Shown: positions 1-8,765 of the stretch, piece after piece | How positions within the stretch are numbered: position 1 is the first letter of the stretch | Layout: every line of letters starts with the position of its first letter | Assembly (NCBI RefSeq): GCF_029946505.1 | Contig: NZ_JARZHG010000004.1 | Span: forward strand, 186,001 to 250,000 | Reading direction: 5' to 3' | Length of the DNA: 64,000 nt | From: Polyangium sp. y55x31 | GTDB lineage: Bacteria; Myxococcota_A; Polyangia; Polyangiales; Polyangiaceae | Program-made: the position numbers and the translations under genes | The notes under the pieces: generated by a model | What the model was told of the DNA's origin: nothing | What the model saw: only the letters and a program-made list of their open reading frames with translations | Database searches by the model: none

Positions 1-940
1 CGACGGGGATGGTGACGGAGGAGGTGGTCGTCAGCGCCTGATGGGCGGCGAGCAGGTCGTGGTACGGGGGCGGGCACTCGCTGCCCGGGCATCCGCGCTC
101 CAGCCTGTCGACCTGGGACATGGCGAGCCCGCCGGTCACGAGCCCCGCCGCGAGCGCGAGCCCTCCTGCGGCGAAGGACACGGGGACCCACGGGGTGAGG
201 GCACGTCGAGGCGGGGGCTCGGCCGGCGCGGGACGGGGAGCGAGCGGCGGAGCGGCGGCCGTCGGCGTCGTGGTGAACGGGGGCAGCGCGGATGCCGGGG
301 GCGTGGAGGCGGACGGCGCGGGCGCGGGTTCGGGTTCGGGTTCGGGCGCTCGAAGCTCGACGGGGAGGCGCTCACCCTCGGCGAGCGTGATCGTTTTCTC
401 CACGGTCGCGTCGCCGCGGACGAGGGAGACCCGGTGCTCGCCGGGATCGAGCGGGATCTCGGCGCCGAGCGTGTCGCTCGGGAGCGGCGCGCCGTCGAGG
501 AGGATCTGCGCGCCCGGGGCGCTCGGCAGGGCGGTGATCGTCACCTTCGGGATGCGCGCGCCGATGGCCGCCGCGAGGGCTCGGGCCTCGGCCCGCGCGT
601 CCTTGCCTTTTTGCGTCTCGGTGGGCGAGACGGGCATTGCTTCGATGGAGGCGAGCAGCCGGTGCGCCTCGACGAGCTTGTGTTCGCCTTCGAGCATGCG
701 CGCGAGCTCCAGGCGGAGCACGGGCGTCGGGGCGAGCTCGTGGGCCCGGCGGAAGCGCTCGAGGGCCTCGGCGCGCTTGCCCTGCGTGCGGAGCCGCTTC
801 GCCTCGACGTAGAGGCGCTTGGCCTCGTCGCGGTCCGCCGCGGGATCACCGGCGTATACGCTCGCGGGTGCCGCGACGACGCTCGCCACGAAAAGGAAAC
901 ACCCTGCCCAGCGGATTCGGTCATTCGATCGCATCGTCAT
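1..940 (-). CDS. TPR/PEGA-type exported protein, 3' end cut by window edge
   Basis: Open to the left edge, so the C-terminus is missing; about 313 residues are visible. The N-terminus has a short basic stretch and a hydrophobic signal (WAGCFLFVASVVAAPASVYA). A TPR-like helical segment follows (RDEAKRLYVEAKRL, ALERFRRAHELAP), then a PEGA-like beta repeat (PGAQILLDGAPL ... LDPGEHRVSLVRG), a Pro/Ala-rich linker and a transmembrane helix (SFAAGGLALAAGLVTGG). PEGA domains are small surface or periplasmic modules often found with myxobacterial kinases. The start lies inside the end of the upstream kinase gene (stop at 921-923), so the two are probably co-translated. ATG codons at 949, 940 and 934 are all in frame and none has a clear Shine-Dalgarno; 940 is a compromise. 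No enzymatic motif is visible, and a cell-envelope role is inferred. Confidence 0.75.
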   Translation of the reverse strand, partial: MTMRSNDRIRWAGCFLFVASVVAAPASVYAGDPAADRDEAKRLYVEAKRLRTQGKRAEALERFRRAHELAPTPVLRLELARMLEGEHKLVEAHRLLASIEAMPVSPTETQKGKDARAEARALAAAIGARIPKVTITALPSAPGAQILLDGAPLPSDTLGAEIPLDPGEHRVSLVRGDATVEKTITLAEGERLPVELRAPEPEPEPAPAPSASTPPASALPPFTTTPTAAAPPLAPRPAPAEPPPRRALTPWVPVSFAAGGLALAAGLVTGGLAMSQVDRLERGCPGSECPPPYHDLLAAHQALTTTSSVTIPV

Positions 941-2315
941 CGTCTGCATGGCTCGTGCGGGGTCGAGCCGAAGGCCCATGCACGGGTGGTGCCGCCGGAC
1001 GCGAGGTCGTCGGTGAAGCCGTGCGCGCAGGCGGCGAAGGCGCGCGCGGAGCGGACGCAGCAGAAGCGGGCGCGCTCGCGGACGCGGAAGAAACGGGGGC
1101 GAGGGCGACCGTCTGGAGCGGCGGCGAGGCCGGCGGAGGCGCGGCCGCGGCCTCGGAGGGAGCCTCGACCGCGGGGAGCGACGTGGGCGACAGGAACGCG
1201 CGGAGCGCCGCGAGGGCACCGCCGAGCCCGAGGAGCCCGACGAGAAGCAGAGGCCAGGACCTCCCGCGGTTCATCGGGAGCTGCACCACCTCGGTCACGG
1301 GGCTCGGCGCTGCGATCGTCGAGCTGATGGGTCGCTCCGCGACGGTCACCTCGGCCGCGGCCTCGCCTTCCGCGGGAGAAAAATAGGGCGCGAGCAGGGC
1401 CGCGGCTTCATCGGTGGACGTCTCCATTTCGGCCTCGATGAGGGCCTCCTCGATGGCCTCCTTGAGCGCCAGCGCCGTGGGAAATCGCTCGTTCGGATCC
1501 TTTTGCAGCGCGCGATCCACGACAGCGCGCAGCGGCGCGGGCACGCGTTCATGCAAAGCGGGCGCAGGCGACGGGCCGACGAGCGCGGCGAGCCGCCCGA
1601 CCTCGGTTTGTCCTTCGAAGGGCGGGTGTCCCTCCACGAGGTCGAACGCGACGGCGCCGATCGCCCACACGTCCGCGCGCCGATCGAGGTCCTCGGAGCG
1701 GGCTTGCTCCGGCGCCATGTAGTTGATTTTCCCCTTGATGAACCCTGTCGTCGTGTCGGCGGCGAGCCGCTCCTTGGCCTTGGCGATGCCGAAGTCGATG
1801 AGCTTGCCGATGCCGAGGCGCGACACGAGGATGTTCTGCGGCGAGACGTCCCGGTGCACGAGCCCGAGCGGCGCGCCCTCCTGCGCGAGCTCGTGGGCCG
1901 CGTGCAGGCCGCCGCAGACATCGGCGAGCACCCGGAACACCGCGCGGATCGGCAGCGTCTTGCCCTCGGCCTCGGCCCGGTAACGCAGCTCGTCGAGCGA
2001 GGCGCCGTCGACGAGCTCCATCACGAAGTAAAGCGAACGCGGGTCCTCGCCGACCTCCCAGATCTGAGCGACGTTCGGGTGCTGGATCCGCGCGACGAGC
2101 CGCGCCTCGTCGAGCAGCATGTCCTGGAAGCGCTTCAGGCTGGCGCGCGCGGGCTGCATCACCTTGATGGCCGCGAGGCGCTCGAATCCGCCCGGCCCCA
2201 CGGTGCGAGCGCGCCAAACGGCCGCGAAGCCGCCGCGGCCGATGACCTTGAGGAGCTCGTATCGCCCCAAACGGTCGCCGGGGAGAAACTCGTGGCCCAG
2301 ACAACCTCCAAGCAT
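921..2315 (-). CDS. Membrane-anchored Ser/Thr protein kinase (PknB/Hanks type)
   Basis: A 464-residue kinase. It has the glycine loop GRGGFAAVW (about 26-34), the ATP-binding Lys in AIKVM (51), the catalytic loop HRDVSPQN (about 154), DFG (about 172) and MAPEQ in the activation segment, so it looks catalytically competent. One transmembrane helix (about 353-374, WPLLLVGLLGLGGALAAL) separates the cytoplasmic kinase from an Ala/Pro/Ser-rich exported tail that ends in a run of Asp. An open frame continues far upstream to 4223, but that part is the antisense of the lipoprotein gene at 2511. I therefore start at ATG 2315, just ahead of the kinase domain. Its end overlaps the start of the PEGA protein, which suggests a functional pair. 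The substrate is unknown. Confidence 0.88.
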   Translation of the reverse strand: MLGGCLGHEFLPGDRLGRYELLKVIGRGGFAAVWRARTVGPGGFERLAAIKVMQPARASLKRFQDMLLDEARLVARIQHPNVAQIWEVGEDPRSLYFVMELVDGASLDELRYRAEAEGKTLPIRAVFRVLADVCGGLHAAHELAQEGAPLGLVHRDVSPQNILVSRLGIGKLIDFGIAKAKERLAADTTTGFIKGKINYMAPEQARSEDLDRRADVWAIGAVAFDLVEGHPPFEGQTEVGRLAALVGPSPAPALHERVPAPLRAVVDRALQKDPNERFPTALALKEAIEEALIEAEMETSTDEAAALLAPYFSPAEGEAAAEVTVAERPISSTIAAPSPVTEVVQLPMNRGRSWPLLLVGLLGLGGALAALRAFLSPTSLPAVEAPSEAAAAPPPASPPLQTVALAPVSSASASAPASAASAPRAPSPPARTASPTTSRPAAPPVHGPSARPRTSHADDDDAIE

Positions 2316-2510
2316 GCATTTCGCTTCGGGTTTCGGCTCTCCGCGAAGGTAGCCGTCCTCGTGCGCCGCGGTCAACCGCGCGAGCACGTGTGCAAGGAGT
2401 TGCTCATCCCCGGGCCAAAGGTTGCACACGCGGGCCGAGGCGCGCCGAGCGTAGCGCGAGGCGGCGGGCCCTCGGAGGGCGTGGCATCGGCGTTGCAATG
2501 GTCGATTGCC

Positions 2511-3980
2511 ATGAAAAACGACCGGCTTTCTCCTTTTGCACCCTCGCTCCTCTCGATTGCGCTCGGCCTCGCCCTCGCGGCGTGCGCCGCCGGCGTGGAC
2601 CCCAAAGGCGGGCCGTCCAGCGACGGCGACGGCGGATCCGGTGATACCGGCGGCACCGGCGGCGCGGGCGTCGGCGGCACGGGGGGTGGAAATGGCGGCG
2701 GCGGCGCGGGCGGCGGCCCCTCGACGCCCCCCGAACTCGGCGCGCCGCTCGTCTTTCGCGAAACGGCGCCCGCGGTCCTGGTCGATACGATGAACCCCGC
2801 GGGCGCAAAATGCGGCGTGTTCCCGCCCATTCAGGGCAATTCCCGGCGCATCGTGGTGAACCTCGCCGATTGTGATCTCGGCGCGGCGACGGCCGACGTC
2901 GTGGGCGTGATCGGCTCGGTCACGGTGCGGACGACGTCCCTGGACGACATCGACGTGCGCGTCGAGCCGAGCGACGCGGCGATCTCCGGCGCGCCGCACA
3001 CGGTCGGTCCGCTCGTCTCGGCGACACACGGCTTCGTCGTGATGCGCGGCGCGGACGGCGCGTTCGTGGTCGAGGTGCCCGGTACGGCGAGCGCGGACGT
3101 GCTCGTCGAGCTCGGCGCCTTCCTCGTCCCGAAGGCGGCCGGCGGGCATTACGTGCACCTGCTCGACCAGCCCGTGCGGTTTTACGCGGCGAACCCGAAC
3201 GACGACGGCTGGAAAGACCCGTGGCCGACGCTCGGTACCGTGCATCGTTATCCGGTGCTCGGCGCCGATCAGGGGGCCACGGGCATGTTCGGCGCGGTGC
3301 ACCTCGGCCCGGGTGTTTGGCGAGACGCACCGGTCACGTTCCACATGGGGCCTGTGCAGCCGGCGGGGGCCGGGAACGACCTCACGCGCTGGGCGAGCGC
3401 CCCCGCGGATTCGCATTTTCCCTGGCGGTACACGAGCCTCTTCATGGTCGGGGCCGAGGGCGGCGAGGTCGAGCTCCGCAGCAGCTCGGAGACCGAGCCG
3501 GGGACCGAGAGCGGCATCGAGCCGTGGATCGACGCGGTCGGCTTCCTCTCGCCCTCCGCAGCGGACGGCCTCGTGTATCGACCCCTCGAAAAACCGCTCG
3601 AGACGCCCGAACCCGTGATCACCCACAACGACGAGGATCAGCGCTTCACCACCGGCCTGCCGGAGGCGGTGGGCGTCGTCGGCACGCTCGTTTTCGATTT
3701 GCCGCCGTTCGAGACTCCCCAGGGATATCGGTGGTTTCACGTCATGGTCGGAGCCACGGCGGATACCTTCCCGGGCGCCCTTGGCGGCGGCCTCGAAGGG
3801 CCCGATTGGATGACCGCGGAGCTCAACCAGAATGGCAAGGTCACGACCCGCTTCGTCACGCGCACCGACGCCGAGGGCGCCTTCGTCATGCGCCATTACG
3901 CCTACACGAGCGGCGGCGCCTCCGGCGTGTTCGGGGTCCCCGTCACCGTACGTATCGAGGGCGCGCTGACGAAGCCGTGA
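2511..3980 (+). CDS. Lipoprotein with Gly-rich spacer, unknown function
   Basis: A 489-residue protein. A lipoprotein signal peptide ends at the lipobox LAAC (about residue 24). A low-complexity Gly/Ser/Thr linker (about 35-70, GGTGGAGVGG type) then leads into a globular region of about 400 residues with no motif I can name. The globular part is rich in beta-strand-like segments and includes HFPWRYTSLFMVG and GYRWFHVMVGATADTFPG. ATG 2511 is chosen because it directly precedes the signal peptide; the reading frame upstream (from 1503) is antisense to the kinase. The gene is divergent from that kinase, with 195 bp between the two starts. Such tethered Gly-spacer lipoproteins recur throughout this window. 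Function unknown, probably cell-surface. Confidence 0.82.
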   Translation: MKNDRLSPFAPSLLSIALGLALAACAAGVDPKGGPSSDGDGGSGDTGGTGGAGVGGTGGGNGGGGAGGGPSTPPELGAPLVFRETAPAVLVDTMNPAGAKCGVFPPIQGNSRRIVVNLADCDLGAATADVVGVIGSVTVRTTSLDDIDVRVEPSDAAISGAPHTVGPLVSATHGFVVMRGADGAFVVEVPGTASADVLVELGAFLVPKAAGGHYVHLLDQPVRFYAANPNDDGWKDPWPTLGTVHRYPVLGADQGATGMFGAVHLGPGVWRDAPVTFHMGPVQPAGAGNDLTRWASAPADSHFPWRYTSLFMVGAEGGEVELRSSSETEPGTESGIEPWIDAVGFLSPSAADGLVYRPLEKPLETPEPVITHNDEDQRFTTGLPEAVGVVGTLVFDLPPFETPQGYRWFHVMVGATADTFPGALGGGLEGPDWMTAELNQNGKVTTRFVTRTDAEGAFVMRHYAYTSGGASGVFGVPVTVRIEGALTKP

Positions 3981-4086
3981 TCGCTCCCCCGATCTTTCCA
4001 GACAGACGCGATTCTCTCGGAATGTTTCGGGCCCGCTGACCGCCGGTCTACCTCTTGCATTCGTGCGCCTCGGGAGGGGATCACGA

Positions 4087-5238
4087 ATGCTGGCACTCAC
4101 ATACCATGGCCCGAAGCGGGTCCGTGTCGAGGAAAATCCCGAACCACGGATCGAACATCCGAACGACGTCGTTCTACGCGTGACGCGCGCGACGATCTGC
4201 GGATCCGACCTGCATCTGTACAACGGCTACATTCCCGACACGCGCGTCGGCACGATCTTCGGCCACGAGTTCACCGGCGTTGTCGAGGAGGTCGGCCCCT
4301 CGGTCGCGAGCTTGAAGCGAGGCGATCGTGTCGTCGTGCCCTTCAACATCGCCTGCGGCACGTGCTTCTTCTGCCAGCGCGAGCGGACCTCGCTCTGCGA
4401 GAACACGAATCCCCTGACGAAGATCGTGGGCGGCGTGTTCGGGTATTCGCACACGACCGGCGGCTACCAGGGCGGACAGGCCGAGCTCGTGCGTGTCCCC
4501 TTCGCCGACATCGGCCCGATGAAAATCCCGGACGACCTTTCCGACGAGGATGCGCTGTTTCTATCGGATATCCTCCCCACGGGATATCAGGCGGCGGAGA
4601 TGGGCGACATCACGCCCGAGGACACCGTCGCCGTCTTCGGCTGCGGGCCCGTCGGCCTCTTCACGCAGCGGAGCGCGTGGATCCAGGGCGCGCGTAGGGT
4701 CATCGCCATCGACTCCGTCGAATACCGCCTCGCGTTCGCCCGAGAGTACAACGCGGTAGAAACCATCCATTTCAAGGAGCACCCCGACGTCGTCGCGCGG
4801 CTGCTCGAAATGACGGACGGGCGTGGCCCGGACGTGTGCATCGAGGCTGTCGGCCTCGAAGCCAAAGGGTCGCTTTTGCACGGCGTCCTGGGCAAAACGC
4901 TCCGCGTCCAGGCCGGATCGCCCGTGGCGCTGAACTGGGCGATCCAGGCGGCGCGGCGCGGCGGGAGGGTCTCCATCATCGGCGTCTACGGGCCGCCCTG
5001 GAACCTCGTGGACGTGGGCTCCGCGATGAACAAAGGCCTGACGATCAAAGCAGGGCAATGCGACGTCAAGCGCTACATGCCACGCCTCGTGGAGCACATC
5101 CGAGAGGGGCGCATCGACCCGAAGGCGCTCATCACCCACCGCATGCCGCTCGAGGAGACGGCCGAGATGTATCGCATCTTCAATGCCCGCACGGACGGGG
5201 TCCTCAAGGTGGCCCTCATTCCGCCAGGAGCCAAGTGA
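4087..5238 (+). CDS. Zinc-dependent alcohol dehydrogenase (formaldehyde/threonine dehydrogenase-like MDR)
   Basis: A 383-residue medium-chain dehydrogenase/reductase. Catalytic zinc ligands are visible in TICGSDLH (Cys) and GHEFTG (His). The structural zinc loop is CGTCFFCQRERTSLC (Cys spacing x2, x2, x7). The Rossmann nucleotide motif is VFGCGPVGLF. The tail resembles the glutathione-independent formaldehyde dehydrogenase branch (long loop before RRGGRVSIIGVYGPP), but substrate cannot be fixed from sequence. ATG 4087 is preferred over an in-frame GTG at 4063 because GGGAGGGGA sits about 6 nt upstream of it. A small gene follows after 22 nt and is probably co-transcribed. Expected to be a cytoplasmic NAD(P)-dependent enzyme. 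Confidence 0.88.
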   Translation: MLALTYHGPKRVRVEENPEPRIEHPNDVVLRVTRATICGSDLHLYNGYIPDTRVGTIFGHEFTGVVEEVGPSVASLKRGDRVVVPFNIACGTCFFCQRERTSLCENTNPLTKIVGGVFGYSHTTGGYQGGQAELVRVPFADIGPMKIPDDLSDEDALFLSDILPTGYQAAEMGDITPEDTVAVFGCGPVGLFTQRSAWIQGARRVIAIDSVEYRLAFAREYNAVETIHFKEHPDVVARLLEMTDGRGPDVCIEAVGLEAKGSLLHGVLGKTLRVQAGSPVALNWAIQAARRGGRVSIIGVYGPPWNLVDVGSAMNKGLTIKAGQCDVKRYMPRLVEHIREGRIDPKALITHRMPLEETAEMYRIFNARTDGVLKVALIPPGAK

Positions 5239-5260
5239 TTTTCCAGGAGGGAGGGGAAAC

Positions 5261-5611
5261 ATGCACAAGAAGGAAGAACGACCGAATGACCTGCCCTTCT
5301 GGGGCGCCGATCGAAGCGTGACGAACAGGCCCGGCGTGCCGCGCGAGACGGCGCCGCATCCGATGGGCCACGCGCACTGGATCAAGCCCGAGCAGCAGCC
5401 CTTCGACGAGGAGGCGCCGGTGATGCCCGAGATGACGATCACACGGAAGACGCCCGTCTTCAGCACGGCGCTGCCGCCGCGTGGGCTCTCCGGCAAGCTG
5501 CGCCTCATTGCGTATACGATTCCCGACCATCACGTCGGCCACTGGATCCTCTGCATCACCGCCGATCGGGTGGACGTGGTGGAGGGCCTCTTCCGCCGCG
5601 CTCGCGCCTAG
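5261..5611 (+). CDS. Small hypothetical protein partnered with alcohol dehydrogenase
   Basis: A 116-residue protein with no signal peptide and no domain I recognise. It begins with a charged stretch (MHKKEERPNDLPFWGAD), has a His/Pro-rich middle (PHPMGHAHWIKPEQQPF) and ends in a short strand-helix segment (HWILCITADRVDVVEGLF). The start is well supported: an AGGAGGGAGGGG ribosome-binding site lies just upstream of ATG 5261. It sits 22 nt behind the dehydrogenase, so the two are very likely one operon. A role as accessory or stability factor of that enzyme is a guess from position only. Confidence 0.7.
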   Translation: MHKKEERPNDLPFWGADRSVTNRPGVPRETAPHPMGHAHWIKPEQQPFDEEAPVMPEMTITRKTPVFSTALPPRGLSGKLRLIAYTIPDHHVGHWILCITADRVDVVEGLFRRARA

Positions 5612-5633
5612 CTCGATCTCGCGTCGGCTCCAT

Positions 5634-5662
5634 TTGACACGCCGCCCTGGCCTCGTGACAAT
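5634..5662 (+). promoter_or_regulatory. Sigma-70-like promoter for the kinase-STAND gene
   Basis: TTGACA (5634-5639), a 17-bp spacer, then GACAAT (5657-5662). The -35 box is a perfect consensus match and the -10 matches 4 of 6, at ideal spacing. A transcript from here would begin about 5-7 nt before ATG 5675, so the leader would be almost absent. This is the only perfect TTGACA with good spacing that I found ahead of a gene in the window. Confidence 0.55.
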
Positions 5663-5674
5663 GTCCGCCCTGGC

Positions 5675-8600
5675 ATGTCGAGCGCCCTGCCCGAAGCCGT
5701 CCGTCGGCTGACCGATCTCCCCGATGCCGAGCGGCGCATCGGGGCGTTCTGGCTCGTGCGGCAGCTCGGTCGTGGCGGCTTCGCGCCGGTTTGGCTCGCC
5801 GAAGAGACGGCCGGTACGACGAAGCTACGGCTCTCGGCCGTGAAGCTCTTTTCGCTCGACGCGGGCGGCGAGGCCGGAAGGCAAGCGATCATCGACGAGG
5901 CCGCGCGGCTCTGTCGCGTCGAGCACCCGAACGTCGTGCGCTTCTACCAGCTCCCCGTCGACGCGGCGCGCGGCGTCATCGGCCTCGCGATGGAGTACGT
6001 CGCGGGCGAGTCGCTCGGCGAGCGGCTGCGCGACAAGCAGACGCTCTCGGTGCGCGAGACGATCGACGCCGGCATCGCGATCGCCTCCGCGCTCGTCGCG
6101 GTCCACGGCGCCGGGCTCGTGCACCGCGACATCTCGCCCGCGAACGTGGTCGTCGACGCCGCCCTGCTCGGCACGCCCGCGGCGTACAAGCTGATCGATT
6201 TCGGCATCTCGGCCGCCTCGCCGACCACCACACCGGGACAAACCATTCCCTCGGTGCGATCGAAGATCCCGAGTTCGCCCGTGACGCCGCGGGATCGCCC
6301 GAGTGGTGGAGGTTTTCGCTCGCCGCTCGAAGCGATCGGGGGAAAACGCGGGTTCGTCGATCCAGTCTGCTGGCGTGATCTCTCGCCGGCGACGAGCGCG
6401 AGTGACCTCTATGCGCTCGGCGCGGTGCTCTTCGTTTGCCTCGTCGGTCGGACGCCCGCGGCGGGCCGGGGTTCGCTCGACGAGGACGTCCTCCACGGGC
6501 GAAAGCGGCCGCCGCGCCTCGCCGAGGTCGTGTCGGAGATCCCGGCCTCGCTCGGTGATCTCGTCGACGCGCTGCTCGCTCCCGAGCCGGAAGAGCGGCC
6601 TCGATCGGCCGAGATCGTGGCCATCGAGCTCGAACGTATTCGCAGCGCGCTCGTCGGGCGAAAGCGCGCGCTGCCGCCGGAGGAGGACGGGCCTTTCCGT
6701 GGCCTCGAAAGGTTCGAGAAGGAGCACCGCGACGTGTTCTTCGGCCGCAGGGTCGAGGTCGCGGCGGCGCTCGAAGTCTTGCGCACGCGTGGCCTCGCGG
6801 CGCTGCTCGGCCCGAGCGGGAGCGGCAAATCGAGCCTCGCGCGCGCCGGCATCCTGCCCGCGATCGCCGACGGCGCGCTCGGCGGTCCGCGGCAATGGGA
6901 AACCGTCCTGATCTCGCCCGGCACCGATCCACGGCAGGTCCTCACGACGGCGCTCTTTCACATGGGCCTCGATCCGAAGCGCTCGCCCGAGGAGGCGGCC
7001 GCGCGCGTCGAGGCGTGGCTTTCGCAGAGCAAGCGCGGGCTCGTGTTGCTCGTCGATCAGCTCGAAGAGATCGCCACGCTCGCGCAGGGCCCCGCCGGCA
7101 AAAGCCAGACGTGGACGCTCGACCTGCTCGCGCGCCTCGGCGAGCGGCCCTGGCCGGGGCTTCGCGTCGTGGTGACGGCGCGGCGCGATTTGCTCGATCC
7201 GATCCTCGCGCACGAGCAGGTGGGCCGCGTGCTCACGCGCGGCGCGGTGCTCGTCTCGCCGCTCGGATCGGCCGCGTGGGGCGAGGTCATCGACGCGGCG
7301 TTCGAGAGCTACGGCTACGCGTTCGAGGATCCGCGGCTGCGCAAGGAGCTGCTCGAAGCGCTGGAGACGACGGCCGGATCGATGCCGCTCGTCGAGTTCG
7401 CGCTGCGCGAGCTCTGGCGCAGCCGGGATCGCGAAAAGAGGCTCATCACGCGCTCGTCGCTCCGCGCGATCGAGTTCTCCGGGGCGCTCTCGCAGCACGC
7501 GAACGAGACCATGGATCGCGCGGTAAAAGAGGCGGGCACCGAGCGCATGGTGCAGCGCGTCCTGCTCTCTCTGACGACGCCCGCGGGGGCGCGCATGACA
7601 CGTCCGATCAGCGAGCTCGTGCGGGAGATCGGCCCCGAGGCGCGCGCGGTCGTGCAGGTCTTCTCGGAGGCGCGGCTCGTCCTGCGCGAGACCGAGCGCC
7701 GCAAGGACGGCGAGGTCGAGCTCGTGACGCTCGCGCACGAGGCGCTGCTCGTGCACTGGGGCAGGCTCCGGGACTGGGTCGCGAGCGAACGGGAGGAGCG
7801 GCTCGTCATCGAGGATTTCGAGGAGGCCGCGAAGGTTTGGGAGGAAAAACCCGACCCCGAGCTCCTCTGGCGCCGGCGCCGCCTGCTCCTGCTCGAAGAG
7901 ATCCTGCGGGTGCGGCAGATTCGCCTCGAAGGCGCGGCAAAACGGTTTTACGCGGCAAGCGTCGCGGCCGCGCAGCGGAGCCGCATCATCGTGGGCGTGC
8001 TCGGCATCCTCGTCGGGGCCATCGCGCTCGGCGCAGGGACGGTGTACGTCGACCTCGAAGCCAAGCGCGCGCAGGCCGAGGCGGATACGGCGATGGCGAA
8101 GGCCGAGGCGGCGCTCGCGCTCGCGCGCGAGGCGAAGGCGCAGGCCGACAGGGAGCGGGCCGTCTCGGGGCAAAAGGAGGCCGAGAAGCGCGAGGCCGAG
8201 GCGAAGGCGGCGCTCACGGCGCTGAAGCTCGTGCAGGGCTCGCTCGCGCTCCAGGCGAAGGCGTCGCCCTCCGAGCCGAAGGAGCCCACGGCGCTCGATT
8301 CGAGCGTCGTTCGTCAGCTCGACGAGTACCTCGTCAAGCAGGAGCGCGACAACGCGAAGCTGCCCGAGCCGCTCGAAGACCTCCTGCGCGAGACCGAGAA
8401 CATCCCGCCGCCCGTCGTCGAGCCCGGGCTCACGGGGCCGGTGACGGCATTGCCGCAGCCGCGCGGCGGGCCCGTGGCGCGGTCGGTGGTGCTCGGCGAG
8501 GCGTACTCGAAGCTCTCGCAAGCGAAGGTGGTCGCGGCCTCGTGCAAGCGTGACGACGACGAGCAGCCGAAGGGCAACGGCAAAGTCGCGCTCGTCCTCG

Positions 8601-8752
8601 ATCCGAACGGCACGGTCTCGGCCGTCTCGCTCGACGAGCGTTTCGTGGGAACGAAGGTCGGGGCGTGCGTGGACCGCGCGTTCCGGCAGGTGAACGTGCA
8701 GCCGTTCGAGGGAAAGCCGCTCACCGTGATCTGGTCGTTCGCCATTCCGTGA
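5675..8752 (+). CDS. Ser/Thr kinase fused to STAND-type NTPase, transmembrane helix and AgmX-like tail
   Basis: A 1025-residue multidomain protein. Residues about 25-325 are a Hanks kinase (QLGRGGFAPVW, AVKLF, HRDISPANV, DFGIS). Residues about 340-760 resemble the nSTAND1 conflict/signalling NTPase: entry segment PFRGLERFEKEHRDVFFGR, P-loop GPSGSGKSSL (about 380-390) and Walker B VLLVDQLEEI (about 457-466). A membrane helix (about 770-790) leads into a long Glu/Ala/Lys coiled coil (about 793-855). The C-terminal ~80 residues (SYSKL/CKRDDDE ... ACVDRAFRQV) resemble AgmX/TonB-C-like domains. Typical nSTAND1 proteins carry WD40 repeats here instead. A near-leaderless promoter precedes it. Likely a signalling hub coupling phosphorylation to NTP-driven assembly; the ligand is unknown. 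Confidence 0.85.
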   Translation: MSSALPEAVRRLTDLPDAERRIGAFWLVRQLGRGGFAPVWLAEETAGTTKLRLSAVKLFSLDAGGEAGRQAIIDEAARLCRVEHPNVVRFYQLPVDAARGVIGLAMEYVAGESLGERLRDKQTLSVRETIDAGIAIASALVAVHGAGLVHRDISPANVVVDAALLGTPAAYKLIDFGISAASPTTTPGQTIPSVRSKIPSSPVTPRDRPSGGGFRSPLEAIGGKRGFVDPVCWRDLSPATSASDLYALGAVLFVCLVGRTPAAGRGSLDEDVLHGRKRPPRLAEVVSEIPASLGDLVDALLAPEPEERPRSAEIVAIELERIRSALVGRKRALPPEEDGPFRGLERFEKEHRDVFFGRRVEVAAALEVLRTRGLAALLGPSGSGKSSLARAGILPAIADGALGGPRQWETVLISPGTDPRQVLTTALFHMGLDPKRSPEEAAARVEAWLSQSKRGLVLLVDQLEEIATLAQGPAGKSQTWTLDLLARLGERPWPGLRVVVTARRDLLDPILAHEQVGRVLTRGAVLVSPLGSAAWGEVIDAAFESYGYAFEDPRLRKELLEALETTAGSMPLVEFALRELWRSRDREKRLITRSSLRAIEFSGALSQHANETMDRAVKEAGTERMVQRVLLSLTTPAGARMTRPISELVREIGPEARAVVQVFSEARLVLRETERRKDGEVELVTLAHEALLVHWGRLRDWVASEREERLVIEDFEEAAKVWEEKPDPELLWRRRRLLLLEEILRVRQIRLEGAAKRFYAASVAAAQRSRIIVGVLGILVGAIALGAGTVYVDLEAKRAQAEADTAMAKAEAALALAREAKAQADRERAVSGQKEAEKREAEAKAALTALKLVQGSLALQAKASPSEPKEPTALDSSVVRQLDEYLVKQERDNAKLPEPLEDLLRETENIPPPVVEPGLTGPVTALPQPRGGPVARSVVLGEAYSKLSQAKVVAASCKRDDDEQPKGNGKVALVLDPNGTVSAVSLDERFVGTKVGACVDRAFRQVNVQPFEGKPLTVIWSFAIP

Positions 8753-8758
8753 TACGAT
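8750..8758 (+). promoter_or_regulatory. Extended -10 element, leaderless promoter candidate
   Basis: TGATACGAT (TG-n-TACGAT) ends 7 nt before ATG 8766. The paralogous downstream gene has TGATACAAT at exactly the same distance from its ATG, and the surrounding bases are conserved too. No -35 match is evident, as expected for an extended -10 promoter. The 8750 copy overlaps the stop region of the preceding kinase gene. Confidence 0.4.
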
Positions 8759-8765
8759 CGATGGC

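Noticed and set aside
921-4223. Reading the 921 kinase as a 1100-residue protein starting at 4223
   Set aside because: The extra N-terminal ~636 residues are antisense to the lipoprotein at 2511-3980 and have Arg/His-rich shadow composition; the kinase domain begins right after ATG 2315.
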